The notes below the pieces were generated by a model, which did not search any database, had not been told where the DNA came from, and saw only the letters and a program-made list of their open reading frames with translations. Positions 10,211 through 20,500 of a DNA stretch of 64,000 nucleotides are shown one piece after another. Positions within the stretch are counted from its first letter, which is position 1. Each line of letters starts with the position of its first letter. The position numbers and the translations under genes were made by a program. This DNA comes from a bacterium (lineage in GTDB: Bacteria; Fidelibacterota; Marinisomatia; Marinisomatales; TCS55): the NCBI GenBank assembly GCA_004321715.1, contig SGYN01000002.1, positions 52,882-116,881 of the forward strand. The letters are read 5' to 3'.

Positions 10211-10798
10211 TTATTCTATTCCTTTTATTAAAGAATGAATATCCCTTGTAAGCGTTTCATGATCTTTTGGTTCTGTACCAGAATAATATCCTCTTAAATT
10301 TCCTTTATGATCAACTAAAGCAAAACGTGTACTATGAAAGACAATTTCCTCTTCATCTCCCATTTTAAACCCGTTTGCAATTAACTCCTGAATTTGCTCA
10401 TATTTTCCTGTAACAAAAGACCAAGTATTAATATCAGCATCATATCGTTGTGCATATTTTTTTAATACTTCAGGTGTATCATAATCAGGATTTACAGTAA
10501 ATGATACAAATTGCAATTTATCTATTCCAACTAAATCATGTTGCACTGTACTCATCCGCTCTGTCATAATAGGGCATGGACCTGCACATGTTGTAAATAT
10601 AAAATCTGCTAACCAAACATTTCCTCTTAAATCATCAAGAGTAAATTGTTCTCCATCCTGATCAATTAAATCAAATGAAGGTATTTGACCAATAATAGGA
10701 AGCTCTTCTTCAATTTCATTTGGCTGTAAAATTATAATTAACATAATTATAATTAATAAACTGGATAGGTATACCCATGGTTTAAAAGTCATTATCAT
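10211..10798 (-). CDS. sco: SCO1/SenC-family copper chaperone
   Basis: A 195-residue thioredoxin-fold protein with an N-terminal membrane anchor (residues ~9-24). It has the SCO copper site: C71 and C75 in TTCAGPCP, and H155 in FHSTRFALVD. SCO proteins deliver copper to, or reduce, the CuA site of oxidase subunit II, whose gene lies upstream in the same operon. The start overlaps the ctaB stop as ATGA (10795-10798), and a second ATG two codons on is also possible. The family assignment is firm. Confidence 0.92.
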   Translation of the reverse strand: MIMTFKPWVYLSSLLIIIMLIIILQPNEIEEELPIIGQIPSFDLIDQDGEQFTLDDLRGNVWLADFIFTTCAGPCPIMTERMSTVQHDLVGIDKLQFVSFTVNPDYDTPEVLKKYAQRYDADINTWSFVTGKYEQIQELIANGFKMGDEEEIVFHSTRFALVDHKGNLRGYYSGTEPKDHETLTRDIHSLIKGIE

Positions 10799-11679
10799 AT
10801 TCCTTTATCAATTATAATAATTATCATTAAGGCTGGTAAGTACAGAACAGATGCTTTCAATATTCTAGATGCATTTTTAGAAGACTTATTATATAACATT
10901 GGAAATGCAGATAAATAATAATATAAGGTAATAATCAATGCTCCGTATAGATATATATATCCATTCATTCCAATTAGTACTGGAAGCAATGAAATAGGAA
11001 ATAATAAACTTAAATGCCATAATATTTGTCTTGTTGTTCTTTTACCATCAGGTTCAATTACAGGTAACATCTTGAATCCTGCTTTTTCATAATCATCTTT
11101 ACACATCCAAGCAATTGCAAAAAAATGAGGATGCTGCCATAAATAAAGTATAGCAAAAAGTATCCAAGCTCCCGAATCAATACTATTAGTTGCAGCAGCC
11201 CATCCACCAATAGGCGGTATGGCACCAGGGATTGAACCTATAGATGTATTTAGCCAGGTAATTCTTTTCATTGGTGTATATATTAGTACATACATAAATG
11301 CTGTTAATAATGATAAGAATCCTGTAAGCAGATTTGTTTTTACTACTAAGATTATTATTCCCAAAATAACTGTTATTATGCCAAATATTAGTGCATTCTG
11401 AGCTGATATTATTCCTGAAGGAATAGGTCTGCCACATGTGCGATTCATAATTTTATCTTGCTCACGTTCTATATATTGGTTTAAGACACCAGCCCCTCCA
11501 GCTGAAAAAGTGACACCAATTAACAGCCATATTAGATTTTGCCATAATATTGTTCCATCTGATCCTAAGTAATATCCTAATATGCTAGTAATTAAAACCA
11601 TGATCAAAATATTTGGTTTCATTAAATCAATATATGAATTAGTTAAAACTAATACTGATTTTAGACTGCGCTTCATCAT
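10795..11679 (-). CDS. ctaB: Protohaem IX farnesyltransferase (haem O synthase)
   Basis: A 294-residue UbiA-family prenyltransferase with about eight or nine membrane segments. The first Asp-rich prenyl-diphosphate site is NQYIEREQDKIMNRT, followed by RPIPSG as in CtaB/COX10. The second conserved site is DDYEKAGFKMLPV. It adds a farnesyl chain to haem B to give haem O for the oxidase. It lies 6 bases after ctaA and overlaps sco by 4 bases. Length and motifs are normal for the family. Confidence 0.95.
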   Translation of the reverse strand: MMKRSLKSVLVLTNSYIDLMKPNILIMVLITSILGYYLGSDGTILWQNLIWLLIGVTFSAGGAGVLNQYIEREQDKIMNRTCGRPIPSGIISAQNALIFGIITVILGIIILVVKTNLLTGFLSLLTAFMYVLIYTPMKRITWLNTSIGSIPGAIPPIGGWAAATNSIDSGAWILFAILYLWQHPHFFAIAWMCKDDYEKAGFKMLPVIEPDGKRTTRQILWHLSLLFPISLLPVLIGMNGYIYLYGALIITLYYYLSAFPMLYNKSSKNASRILKASVLYLPALMIIIIIDKGI

Positions 11680-11685
11680 TATAAT

Positions 11686-12684
11686 CTAATTTATTTGAAC
11701 CAGTGATCGTACATGAATTACTATTAGTGAACTAATACCAAGTATAATTGCACCATTTAATACATGAAAGCTTGTAATTAATGGATTCTTGACAGTCCAT
11801 ATTGTCATTGCACCCAAAAAGATTTGAAGCAGTAAAAAAAGAATAATTGATAATGTTAATTTATGAATGATAGAAAATTTTAATTGTAATTGCAATAATC
11901 TAAAAGATAAATATATTATTGATAAAGTAACAAAGAATGCGCCTAGGCGGTGAAAATAATGAATAATAATTTGATATAATTCGACAAACTGTAATCCAGC
12001 ATCAAAATGCATTGATTGAATAGTATTAATCATTGATTGATTAAAGGGTGGAACAATATATCCACCAGATAATGGAAAATCTGGTATAGCTAGTCCCGAT
12101 TCTGTATGGCGCATTATAGCACCAAGAATTAATTGTATATAAATAGATATAGCAACGAAATAGGCTGGCTTTTTAAGATTCGAAATTCCAGATCGACTTT
12201 CTAGATTTTTTTTATCCTTTTTTGATAAACTAACAGAAATAAATATAATCAATACAAAAAAAGTCTGTGCAAGAATTGCATGAATAATAGATATATACGC
12301 CGGCAAATATAATAAAACGGTTAACCCTCCAAATAATCCTTGAATAATCACAAGCCCTAAAGCGAAAAAGGTTAATTTCTTTAACCAAAAATCATTATCA
12401 CTCAAATATACTATGATAGATAGAATTAAAGTCATAAAGCCAACAACAGTTGCAATCATTCTATGTCCATGTTCATAGAATATTCCTCCTACCATATCTG
12501 AAAAAGGAAATTGGAACATTTGATATCCGTATGTTGTTGGCCAATCCGGAACCGATAATCCAACTTCATAGCTCTTAACTAAAGCTCCAGCAAATATCAA
12601 AATAAGGATTGAAAATACTAGTATTTTTGATAATACTTTCGAAATAATATGAAATAAATTTGAATTGATTCTGAAAAATGGCAT
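11686..12684 (-). CDS. ctaA: Haem A synthase, CtaA/COX15 family
   Basis: A 332-residue membrane protein with eight predicted helices. Signatures include GALVKSYEVGLSVPDWPTTYG near residue 35, an EHGHRMIA His motif, and a second-half repeat RHTESGLAIPDFPLSGG plus IHYFHRLGAFFV, i.e. the two four-helix bundles of COX15/CtaA. It converts haem O from CtaB to haem A, so the oxidase is expected to be an aa3 type. The Cys pair seen in loops of Bacillus CtaA is not apparent, so it is closer to the COX15 type. It lies 52 bases downstream of ctaC. Confidence 0.92.
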   Translation of the reverse strand: MPFFRINSNLFHIISKVLSKILVFSILILIFAGALVKSYEVGLSVPDWPTTYGYQMFQFPFSDMVGGIFYEHGHRMIATVVGFMTLILSIIVYLSDNDFWLKKLTFFALGLVIIQGLFGGLTVLLYLPAYISIIHAILAQTFFVLIIFISVSLSKKDKKNLESRSGISNLKKPAYFVAISIYIQLILGAIMRHTESGLAIPDFPLSGGYIVPPFNQSMINTIQSMHFDAGLQFVELYQIIIHYFHRLGAFFVTLSIIYLSFRLLQLQLKFSIIHKLTLSIILFLLLQIFLGAMTIWTVKNPLITSFHVLNGAIILGISSLIVIHVRSLVQIN

Positions 12685-12736
12685 AAAGTGATTAAATATA
12701 GAGAAAAAGTTAGTATTTAAATTCTAAAATAGGGTT

Positions 12737-13579
12737 CTACCAATCCTCTTCATCTCCCCATTCATCTTCTTCATTATCTTCTAATAAATATTCTGCTTGA
12801 ACAGCTAGCCAATCATTATATTGATCTTCAGTATCAATAGATAGATAACCTTTCATTCGATAATGGCCTAAGCCACACAATTGAGCACAGGCTATTTCTA
12901 GCCCTTTGCCTTCACGTGGCGTTCCTTCCATTTCAACCAAGAATTGATCCGATGTCATTGTAGCCTCAAAGTGAATTGGAATACTCATTCCTGGTATAGC
13001 GTCTTGGCCAACTCTGAGCTCAGGAAGTTTAAAACTATGAATAACATCTTTTGTAGTTAAATCAATTCTAATTTTTCTATTTACTGGTATATGTAACTGA
13101 TTTATGGTATAAAAATCATCTAAAGCATCAGGAGTTGATCTATCTAAACCAATTGGATTACTTACTTCATCAACAAGCTCAGGTTTTAAATCACCAAATA
13201 AACCATCTGGACCTGGATAATGAATATTCCACGCATATTGCTGTGCAACTACACGAAGATGAATAATGCCATCATTTGATGAAGGTACATTATTTACTCT
13301 ATTTGCCCATATTGGAAAAGCAAAACCAATAAGTAAAACAATCTCAACTATGGCAACAGCAGCCTCAAGGTATGATGAGATATGAGATTTTACACCTTTA
13401 TAGTCTGCATTAGAATTATTGGATGATCGAAATTTTACAAGGGTTATAATAAAAAAGGTCCCCCATCCAATAAATAAAGCCAACATAAGCCAATGTGTTA
13501 AAACAATAATTTCATCAATTCCTGGTCCAGATTTTGATAAACTAATTGGTAAACCGTAGTGTCGAAGAAATTCTAACAT
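12737..13579 (-). CDS. ctaC: Cytochrome c oxidase subunit II (CuA) with acidic C-terminal tail
   Basis: A 280-residue protein with two membrane helices (about 25-48 and 70-92) followed by the periplasmic cupredoxin domain. CuA ligands are H181, C231, C235, H239 and M242 (CAQLCGLGHYRM; the usual Glu between the Cys is Gln). There is no CxxCH, so it is not a caa3 fusion. Electrons enter here from a soluble or tethered donor. Unusual: after the normal end of the domain comes an extra acidic tail (residues 266-280, ending DEWGDEEDW). The same motif ends the eight-haem cytochrome of this cluster. It sits 3 bases after the small CATCYG gene. Confidence 0.95.
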   Translation of the reverse strand: MLEFLRHYGLPISLSKSGPGIDEIIVLTHWLMLALFIGWGTFFIITLVKFRSSNNSNADYKGVKSHISSYLEAAVAIVEIVLLIGFAFPIWANRVNNVPSSNDGIIHLRVVAQQYAWNIHYPGPDGLFGDLKPELVDEVSNPIGLDRSTPDALDDFYTINQLHIPVNRKIRIDLTTKDVIHSFKLPELRVGQDAIPGMSIPIHFEATMTSDQFLVEMEGTPREGKGLEIACAQLCGLGHYRMKGYLSIDTEDQYNDWLAVQAEYLLEDNEEDEWGDEEDW

Positions 13580-13582
13580 TCT

Positions 13583-13825
13583 TTATTTATCTTTAATTGC
13601 AATTTCATAATTCGATTGAGAGTGATACAGTTGTGATTTTTTATATATTGAAAATACGGATAACACAATCATTAATAGAATCGTACTAATAAATCCAAGT
13701 AAAACCAGTATAGCCATATTTAGGCCTTGTGTTGCTGGCGCATCAGGTGCACCATAGCAGGTTGCACACGCAGATAGTAATCCAGGAGAAAAAACAAAAA
13801 AATATATTATGAATAAATATCTCAT
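13583..13825 (-). CDS. Small membrane protein with CATCYG motif, oxidase operon
   Basis: An 80-residue protein: a signal peptide (to about residue 18), then SACATCYGAPDAPATQG, then one membrane helix (~36-60) and a short polar tail. The first Cys could be a lipidation site (LLSAC) or, with the second, a metal-binding or redox pair on the periplasmic side. It sits between oxidase subunit IV-type genes and subunit II, 4 bases from the next small gene. I do not recognise a named family. Its place suggests an accessory subunit or a copper-insertion helper. Confidence 0.7.
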   Translation of the reverse strand: MRYLFIIYFFVFSPGLLSACATCYGAPDAPATQGLNMAILVLLGFISTILLMIVLSVFSIYKKSQLYHSQSNYEIAIKDK

Positions 13826-13829
13826 CTTA

Positions 13830-14027
13830 TTAGAGAGTCCGAAACTTTCTAATTACTTGAAAAAAATAAACAACTAATAAACTAGCCATACCCAAAGAAA
13901 AGAAAGTAGCTACATAAGAAGTAAAACCAGGATTCTTAGGAGTAAATATTTCATAAAGACCATAACCAAACATTATTATTATCGATAGTAAAATGAAAAA
14001 TAAATGAAATGCTTTTAAAGAAATCAT
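13830..14027 (-). CDS. Small two-helix membrane protein, oxidase operon
   Basis: A 65-residue hydrophobic protein with two predicted membrane helices (~5-27 and ~37-58). Its start overlaps the stop of the subunit IV gene as ATGA and it ends 4 bases before the CATCYG gene, so it is almost certainly translated. No catalytic motif is visible. It is probably an accessory oxidase subunit; no family was recognised. Confidence 0.65.
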   Translation of the reverse strand: MISLKAFHLFFILLSIIIMFGYGLYEIFTPKNPGFTSYVATFFSLGMASLLVVYFFQVIRKFRTL

Positions 14028-14332
14028 CCTAATCTCGCTTGATCAATATATGATAACATAGGAATTAGCATTAATACAAAGAAGAAACCAGATGTTAACA
14101 TTAGTATCCATACAATCATTGCTCTTTCAGAAATTAAATGCATAAAATATCCCGCAACTAATGAGCCCTTTACAGAGGCAATAATTAAGGCAAGAAGAAT
14201 TGCCTCTCCATCACTTAATTTTAAATAGGAAGCAGCAACTGTGAGTACCGTTAGAATAGCTAAAGCACCAAAAACATATAAATAGACTTTTATATGATTC
14301 TTAATATCAGAAGAGTCATGGCTATTACTCAT
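14024..14332 (-). CDS. ctaF: Cytochrome c oxidase subunit IV, prokaryotic type
   Basis: A 102-residue protein with three membrane helices. It carries the signature of the bacterial COX4 family: KVYLYVFGALAILTVLTV, then ASVKGSLVAGYFMHL, then a last helix. The subunit is non-catalytic and stabilises the oxidase. It is encoded just after subunit III (13-base gap) and overlaps the next small gene by 4 bases. Confidence 0.85.
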   Translation of the reverse strand: MSNSHDSSDIKNHIKVYLYVFGALAILTVLTVAASYLKLSDGEAILLALIIASVKGSLVAGYFMHLISERAMIVWILMLTSGFFFVLMLIPMLSYIDQARLG

Positions 14333-14345
14333 TGATTCGCATCTC

Positions 14346-14942
14346 CTACAACAAATAAAGAATTGGAAATAAGAAAATCCATACTAAATCAACAAAGTGC
14401 CAGTATAATCCAACTATTTCAATTCTGTTCGTAAATTGTTCTGGATCCGAATTCCACATTTTGTTTCCAGGTAACCATAAATAAAATAGCACTGCCATTC
14501 CACCTATAATGTGAAGTCCATGAAGACCCGTTAAAGTAAAATATATTGCATAAAATGTATTAGTACTTGGATAAATATGATGATCAAATTTTGCAGTATA
14601 CTCTAAATATTTTATAAATAAAAAAACTAAAGCACATAATAATGTAACTCCCATATATAATTTGAATTTTTTGAAATCATTTAGTTTTAATGATGCCCAA
14701 GACATAACCATAGTAACACTTGATGTAATCAAGATCATCGTGTTAAATGTTGCTAAAGGAACATTTAATTCTTGACCCCATTCATGAAAGGCTCCAGCAG
14801 GAGCACCAAATCGTAGAAAGATATAAGCAGAAAATAATCCACCAAATAACATTACTTCCGATGCAAGGAACAGCCAAACGCCTAGCTTTGCATTATATAA
14901 ACCCGTATCCGGTCTTTCTTCTACTGTATATGGAATGTTCAT
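14346..14942 (-). CDS. ctaE: Cytochrome c oxidase subunit III
   Basis: A 198-residue protein with five membrane helices, the short bacterial form lacking the first two helices of longer homologues. It has KLGVWLFLASEVMLFGGLF with the conserved Glu, TGLHGLHIIGG and YWHFVDLVWIFLFP at the C-terminus, all diagnostic. It stabilises subunit I during turnover. It lies 9 bases after ctaD. Confidence 0.93.
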   Translation of the reverse strand: MNIPYTVEERPDTGLYNAKLGVWLFLASEVMLFGGLFSAYIFLRFGAPAGAFHEWGQELNVPLATFNTMILITSSVTMVMSWASLKLNDFKKFKLYMGVTLLCALVFLFIKYLEYTAKFDHHIYPSTNTFYAIYFTLTGLHGLHIIGGMAVLFYLWLPGNKMWNSDPEQFTNRIEIVGLYWHFVDLVWIFLFPILYLL

Positions 14943-14951
14943 TTTAGATTA

Positions 14952-16676
14952 TTATTTATTCTTTTTTGGCTCCGATTGGGGTGTAAAATCTCTATTTCTA
15001 CCGGGGAGACTATATTCGTATGGGTCTCGATAAACAGTAGGTAAAGTCTCAAAATTTACATGAGGTAAAGGTGGGGATGGAGCCGACCATTCTAAAGTAG
15101 TGGATTCCCAAGGATTATTATCAACTTTTTCACCTCTAAAAATACTATAAAAAACATTTAATATAAATGGGATCTGTGCTAACCCAAGCAACCATGCAGA
15201 AATTGACATAAATTCATTCCAATGGAAAACTCCACTCGCATGAGCATATTCTAAACCACCATCCCAAAGTCTTCTTGAAACTCCAGCTAGTCCTTGAATG
15301 AACATTGGCATAAAAATACCATTCATGAATAATAAGGATGGCCAAAAATGTAATTTTCCCAACGACTCATTCATCTTTCTTCCAGTTATTTTAGGGTACC
15401 AATAATAGATACCAGCAAATAAGCCAAATATAGTTCCAGGGGCAACAACGTAATGAAAATGGCCTATTACGTAATATGTATCATGAAGATATATATCAGC
15501 CGCAGCAAGCCCTAAGGGAAGCCCAGTAAGACCACCAATTCCAAACATGGGTAAGAAAGCTAAAGCAAACAACATGGGGGTATTAAATCGTATCGAAGCC
15601 CCCCATAAAGAAATAAATAGGGCAGAAAGAATAATTACAGATGGGATCGAAATAATCATTGTAGTTGTCTGGAAGAATGCACTCATAGCAGTACCCATTC
15701 CAGTTAAAAACATATGATGAGCCCAAACAATAAATGACATAAACCCAAGAAATATTGTAGCAAAAACTAAAGAATTATATCCCCACAATGGCTTCCTTGA
15801 GTTATTGGCAATAACTTCTGAAACAATACCCATAGCAGGTAGAATAAGAACATAAACCTCAGGGTGAGCTAAAAACCAAAATAGGTGCTGCCATAATAAT
15901 GGACTTCCACCTCCACTGACCTCCATTAATTCACCTGATACAACTAAACCGCTCGGTAAGAAGAAGCTTGTTCCAACAACACGATCCATTAATTGAAGAA
16001 CAGCAGCAGCTTCCAATGGGGGAAATGCCAAAACAAGTAAAAAAGACGTTACAAGCTGAGCCCAAACAAAAAAAGGTAAACGCATCCATGTTAATCCAGG
16101 AGCTCGCAATTGCACAATAGTAGTAATAATATTCATCGACCCTAACAAGCTTGAAGTGATTAGAAATATCATTCCAATTAGCCAAATGGTTTGCCCAACT
16201 TCTATATCCGCTAATGGAGGATACGAAGTCCACCCTGATCTCGCCGCACCTTCTTCAGTAAAAAAACTACTCATCATTACAAGACCACCCACTAGATAAC
16301 TCCAGTAACTAGCTGCATTAAGCTTAGGGAAGGCCATATCTGGAGCACCAATTTGAAGCGGAACCAAATAATTACCAAAAGCACCCACAGCAAGTGGAAC
16401 AATACCAAGGAAAATCATAATTGTACCATGCATCGCACCCAATGAATTATAAATTTCTGGGAGAAGTATGCCATCATCGCCAAATATAGATCCCACAAAG
16501 GGAATGCGTGTTTCCGGGTATGCTAATTGCCAGCGCATGACCATCATCAAAGAAAAACCAACTAGAAGAAAAAATAAAGCGGTAAATCCATATTGTATTC
16601 CAATTATCTTGTGATCTGTTGACCAGATATACTTTCGGAAAAATGATTCTTCATGATGATTATGATCGTTTGACAT
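14952..16676 (-). CDS. ctaD: Cytochrome c oxidase subunit I, divergent A-type lacking the K-channel Lys
   Basis: 574 residues and twelve helices. Metal ligands are present: H83 (haem a), H271 and the cross-linking Y275 in HPEVY, H320-H321 (CuB), H406 and H408 in GHFHY. The D-channel entry Asp (D113 in APDMAFP) and the HPEVY Glu (E273) are kept, as in A1-type enzymes. A gap-free alignment to the canonical MVIAVPTGIKIFSW segment puts Ile349 where the essential K-channel Lys stands (MIISIPSVIILSAL), and the preceding loop lacks the usual RAYF. Class A-type with a non-standard K pathway is my reading. It ends 9 bases before ctaE and starts 42 bases after the cupredoxin-like gene. Confidence 0.95.
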   Translation of the reverse strand: MSNDHNHHEESFFRKYIWSTDHKIIGIQYGFTALFFLLVGFSLMMVMRWQLAYPETRIPFVGSIFGDDGILLPEIYNSLGAMHGTIMIFLGIVPLAVGAFGNYLVPLQIGAPDMAFPKLNAASYWSYLVGGLVMMSSFFTEEGAARSGWTSYPPLADIEVGQTIWLIGMIFLITSSLLGSMNIITTIVQLRAPGLTWMRLPFFVWAQLVTSFLLVLAFPPLEAAAVLQLMDRVVGTSFFLPSGLVVSGELMEVSGGGSPLLWQHLFWFLAHPEVYVLILPAMGIVSEVIANNSRKPLWGYNSLVFATIFLGFMSFIVWAHHMFLTGMGTAMSAFFQTTTMIISIPSVIILSALFISLWGASIRFNTPMLFALAFLPMFGIGGLTGLPLGLAAADIYLHDTYYVIGHFHYVVAPGTIFGLFAGIYYWYPKITGRKMNESLGKLHFWPSLLFMNGIFMPMFIQGLAGVSRRLWDGGLEYAHASGVFHWNEFMSISAWLLGLAQIPFILNVFYSIFRGEKVDNNPWESTTLEWSAPSPPLPHVNFETLPTVYRDPYEYSLPGRNRDFTPQSEPKKNK

Positions 16677-16718
16677 CTTATTAACTTAGATTATTTAAAT
16701 TATTATATTTAAATAATA

Positions 16719-17432
16719 TTATTTCTTTTTACTTGGTTTTTTAAATAAGAAATCTTGTGATGCCCCGCTATCATCAACTGTAATATCAGCTGTCTGGGTA
16801 CCAAGTTTTTCATGCCAAGCTTCAATGACATATTTTCCAGCAGGTAAGCCAGAGATAGTATATGCTCCGCTATCATCTGTTACAGCAAAATATGGATGAT
16901 CAAAAACACCTAAATATGCTCCCATCCAAGGATGCACATCACATTTAACTTTAAATGGAGCTTCTACTTTATCAAATTTAACAGACATTTGTTTTTTTGA
17001 TCTAGGCATAGCTTTATTGAACTCTTTGTTTACCTTAGGAAGCGCATGGATATTATGTAAAGTCCCATCGCTATTTAAAATATCAAGAGTCTGCCCTACC
17101 ATTATACCAAGGACATGAGGAACATAAACACAACCTTTTTGATCAATAACTGCTGATTCTTTTGGCGTATCGTAACTATCAGCTAATGATCCAGATTTAC
17201 TTTCTTTTACGAAAACTAGTACATTTTTTATACTATTATTTTCATCAAGTATCAACCATTCTTTTCTTGGCTTTATATCACTATTTGCTACACAAACAGG
17301 ATCCGCATCCATTCTTAATGGCTTCATTTTGGGAGCCTTCCCATCAAATGTAATCTTTCCTTTAACATCGGCAGCATAGCCTACGCCTATCAAAACCATG
17401 ATTATTAAAGTTCCTATAATTCTAATTTTCAC
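16719..17432 (-). CDS. Secreted cupredoxin-like protein with carboxypeptidase-regulatory-like domain and basic tail
   Basis: A signal peptide (cleavage near residue 20) precedes 217 mature residues. Likely type-1 copper ligands are H126 or H129 (LHNIHA), C164, H167 and M170 (KCDVHPWM). Residues ~180-230 form a small regulatory-like beta domain (TDDSGAYTISGLPAGKY). The protein ends KKPSKKK, a strongly basic tail. It is encoded between the eight-haem cytochrome and oxidase subunit I, so a role as a soluble electron carrier or copper donor to the oxidase is reasonable but inferred. An AGGAGG-like sequence (bases 17436-17441) stands just before the start. Confidence 0.75.
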   Translation of the reverse strand: MKIRIIGTLIIMVLIGVGYAADVKGKITFDGKAPKMKPLRMDADPVCVANSDIKPRKEWLILDENNSIKNVLVFVKESKSGSLADSYDTPKESAVIDQKGCVYVPHVLGIMVGQTLDILNSDGTLHNIHALPKVNKEFNKAMPRSKKQMSVKFDKVEAPFKVKCDVHPWMGAYLGVFDHPYFAVTDDSGAYTISGLPAGKYVIEAWHEKLGTQTADITVDDSGASQDFLFKKPSKKK

Positions 17433-17513
17433 TATTTCCTCCTGAGTAAATTATATCTATTAAAGCAATAAATTTATTAAGTTAAATCATAAATCCAATA
17501 ACAAATAATCTAA

Positions 17514-20500
17514 TTACCATTCATCATCGCCCCATTCATCATCTTCATCATCTGAAATGAACCCATATCCCTCATTATTAAGATGTTCTTTTACAATAGA
17601 TGAAACATCTTCTTTACCTTCCATACCCCACATCCAATCAATAAGTCCATAGAGCATGCCAGTAGTATCCCCTATAAAAGATGCGACTTCATCGCCCCAA
17701 TATTCTTTTACGTCGCTAATTGGCTCATCAACTGGTATATAAGGAGCCGGCATCTTAGTCCCCGGCATAACAGCTTGAGGATTATTGAACCATTCTATCA
17801 ACCATTCTGGTCGAAGTCTCTCTTTTGTTAAAACTAGATTGGGAGCCCAAGTAATAGCATCTTGCAGTGGCTTCTTTTCTCCATAAAAATGACAATTTAT
17901 ACATGCTCCTTCTTCTTGAATTTTTTGCCCCGCTATGTATGAATCAGATGTTGTTGAAAAATTATGTGGATTTTCATATGTTAATGCTAGGCCATCCTTT
18001 GACTGAAAATATGATATCACACTATTCCATTCTTCGTGCGTAAAATCATAACTGGGCATTCGAACTTGAAGATGTGGACGAATCATAGAAATATTCTGAA
18101 ACCAATTTAATAACCACTCTGGCTGAGCTTTTCTACCCTGAGTATTTAATAATGGTGGACTAAAACTTTGAACTATACTCATGTCTTCTGAATTTTGAGA
18201 ACCAGCTATTTCCTCAAGCCAGACTGCAGTTGAAGGCCAAATTGCTCCACCTTCTCCATCTATCTTGTGACAGCCAAGGCAATTATTAGTATGAAGGAAC
18301 CTTTCTCCATTTGCCACAGCCAAATAGTCAGGGGTTTTTTCTGGAAGTTTAGTTTCAGGTATTTCATCTTTAACTAAACCCATTATTAAAGTAACCAAAC
18401 CATCAATTTCTTTCTCAGTTAAACCATAATGGGGCATACGAGATTTATCTAATGGACGTAGTTCTTTAACAGAAACCGACCCATCATCATTTGGGATCAG
18501 ATCAAATGTTTCTGGTCTATTTATTTTTGTATAGAACCAATCCCATTTTGTATGAGGTATTTCATCATGCCAGAAACCAAAATCAAGTTTTGAAATCAAT
18601 TTACTTCCTTCAACATTTAAGGCGATTCCAATTGGCTTCTTACCTTCAAATCCTGAGATGTTATGACAAGAATAACACCCATAGTGACCAATAAGTTTTT
18701 CTCCTGAATAGTTCAATTTTTCAATAGTTGACATATCAGATAACTTTTCATCAACCTGCGACTTTCTTAGTAACTGGGAAAGAAAATCAGCAGAAATTTC
18801 ATTTAAAATTTTATCATTAACCTGGGGAGTTGGTAGGTCATCAAATTCAGCATTTTTATCCGCTAATAAATATGTTGCAATATCTATAGCCTCTTGATCA
18901 GATATACGTAAGTTTGGCATTTTAGTTCCTTCGTGATAGCTGTACGGATTTTTTAACCAACCCACTAACCAATCTTCATTTACTTTTGAACCTAAGCCAA
19001 TTAGATTTGGTCCCTGTTCAGTACGAATAGCTTGAATTGTTGGATCATAGTCAGGATCAGGTGTTGATTGGATTTGGTGGCAACCATTACAGCCTAATGA
19101 GCTAACTAAAATTCGTCCCCTATCATAGTCACCAGTAATATTCATGCTATTGATATCATAGGATTCTGAATTAGTAAATAAATATTCTGTCATTGCAAGA
19201 ACTTCTTGTTCGGTTCTTACAATATCCTTAGGGGAGCTATTATTTCCTTTCTTAAAAAAATGTGGCATCCATGTATTGTGACGGAATGACCTGGGCTCCA
19301 TAATCCATTTATATGTCCAATCTTTATATGTTTTTGATGCCAATTTATAAAGACTCGGCCCCGACTTAGGAGCGTCATCCCATCGCGCTACATTATGACA
19401 AGAATAACATCCTGATTTTTCAAATACTGATAATCCCAGACTTAGAGTTTCTGCTTCTTTTAATGGCATATTTCCACTGTGACATTTATAACATCCAGCC
19501 TCTGAATAGCGCGTAGGCAGCATTGGGTTTTCCCAATAATGCTTCGGCTCCCAATCATATTCCTCCTCCCATCGATGTGCAGTCTCTTCATCATTTGGAC
19601 TATGAGCAGAAGAATAAAAACCAGTTCCTCTTCCTCTTCCTAAATGACAGGAAGTACATCCAAATTCACTAATTGGATGAGAAGAGCTTGCACCCACCAT
19701 GAAATCTAATTTTGGATGAGTAGTATATGGTTGAGGAGAATCCTCAAAACCTTTTTTATCTATTCCAACATGGCAAGTCATACAACGATCTACTTTTGGC
19801 ATCCCCATATAAACAAGGTCTTCTTCTAGATCATTAACCACTACTTGCTTTACTTCATAATAAGGGTCGATGAAATCAAGCACCGGTAGATCTCTTACGA
19901 TATTACCTATCTTATTAGCAAGCGTCATTGCTTCAGGGTCAACTTTAGATAACTTTCTTTGCATCATGCTCTGTTCACGCATTAATGATTTTAAAGAACT
20001 ATTTATCTGATTAATCTCATTTGTTATTTTTTGACGAGCATCATTGACTTGATCAATACTTATTTCAGATTGCTCTCTTATAAAAAAATATTTATCTACG
20101 CTATCTTTAAGAGTAAAATATTTTTGCTCAATATCAGTATTTTTTTTGTATCCCACTTGACTTTTTTCATAATCATATTTGAGCACATCTAAATCAGCTT
20201 TTGCAAATTGATATATTTGGTTATTCTTATAAAGCTCTGCTTCCATAATTATAAGCTGATTCATAATGTCATCTAGCTCATTTTGACGATTTTGTAATTT
20301 CTGCTCTGATGAAGACAACTCTTCTTTCAGCGCGTTGTACTCTGCATTACTTTCTAATTCTATAGATACATCACTAAGTTCAGCTCTCACTTTTTCAATT
20401 TCTAGTTTCCGGAATTCTTTTTGATACTTTTTCCAAGGACGTTGATAATCATCAACAAAAACAAGCAACCAGACTGCTGTAAAAATAATAGATGATATCG

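Noticed and set aside
11219..11401. Short open frames opposite to or overlapping ctaB, atpA, secD and other genes
   Set aside because: They are out-of-frame shadows without ribosome binding sites, overlapping firmly assigned genes.
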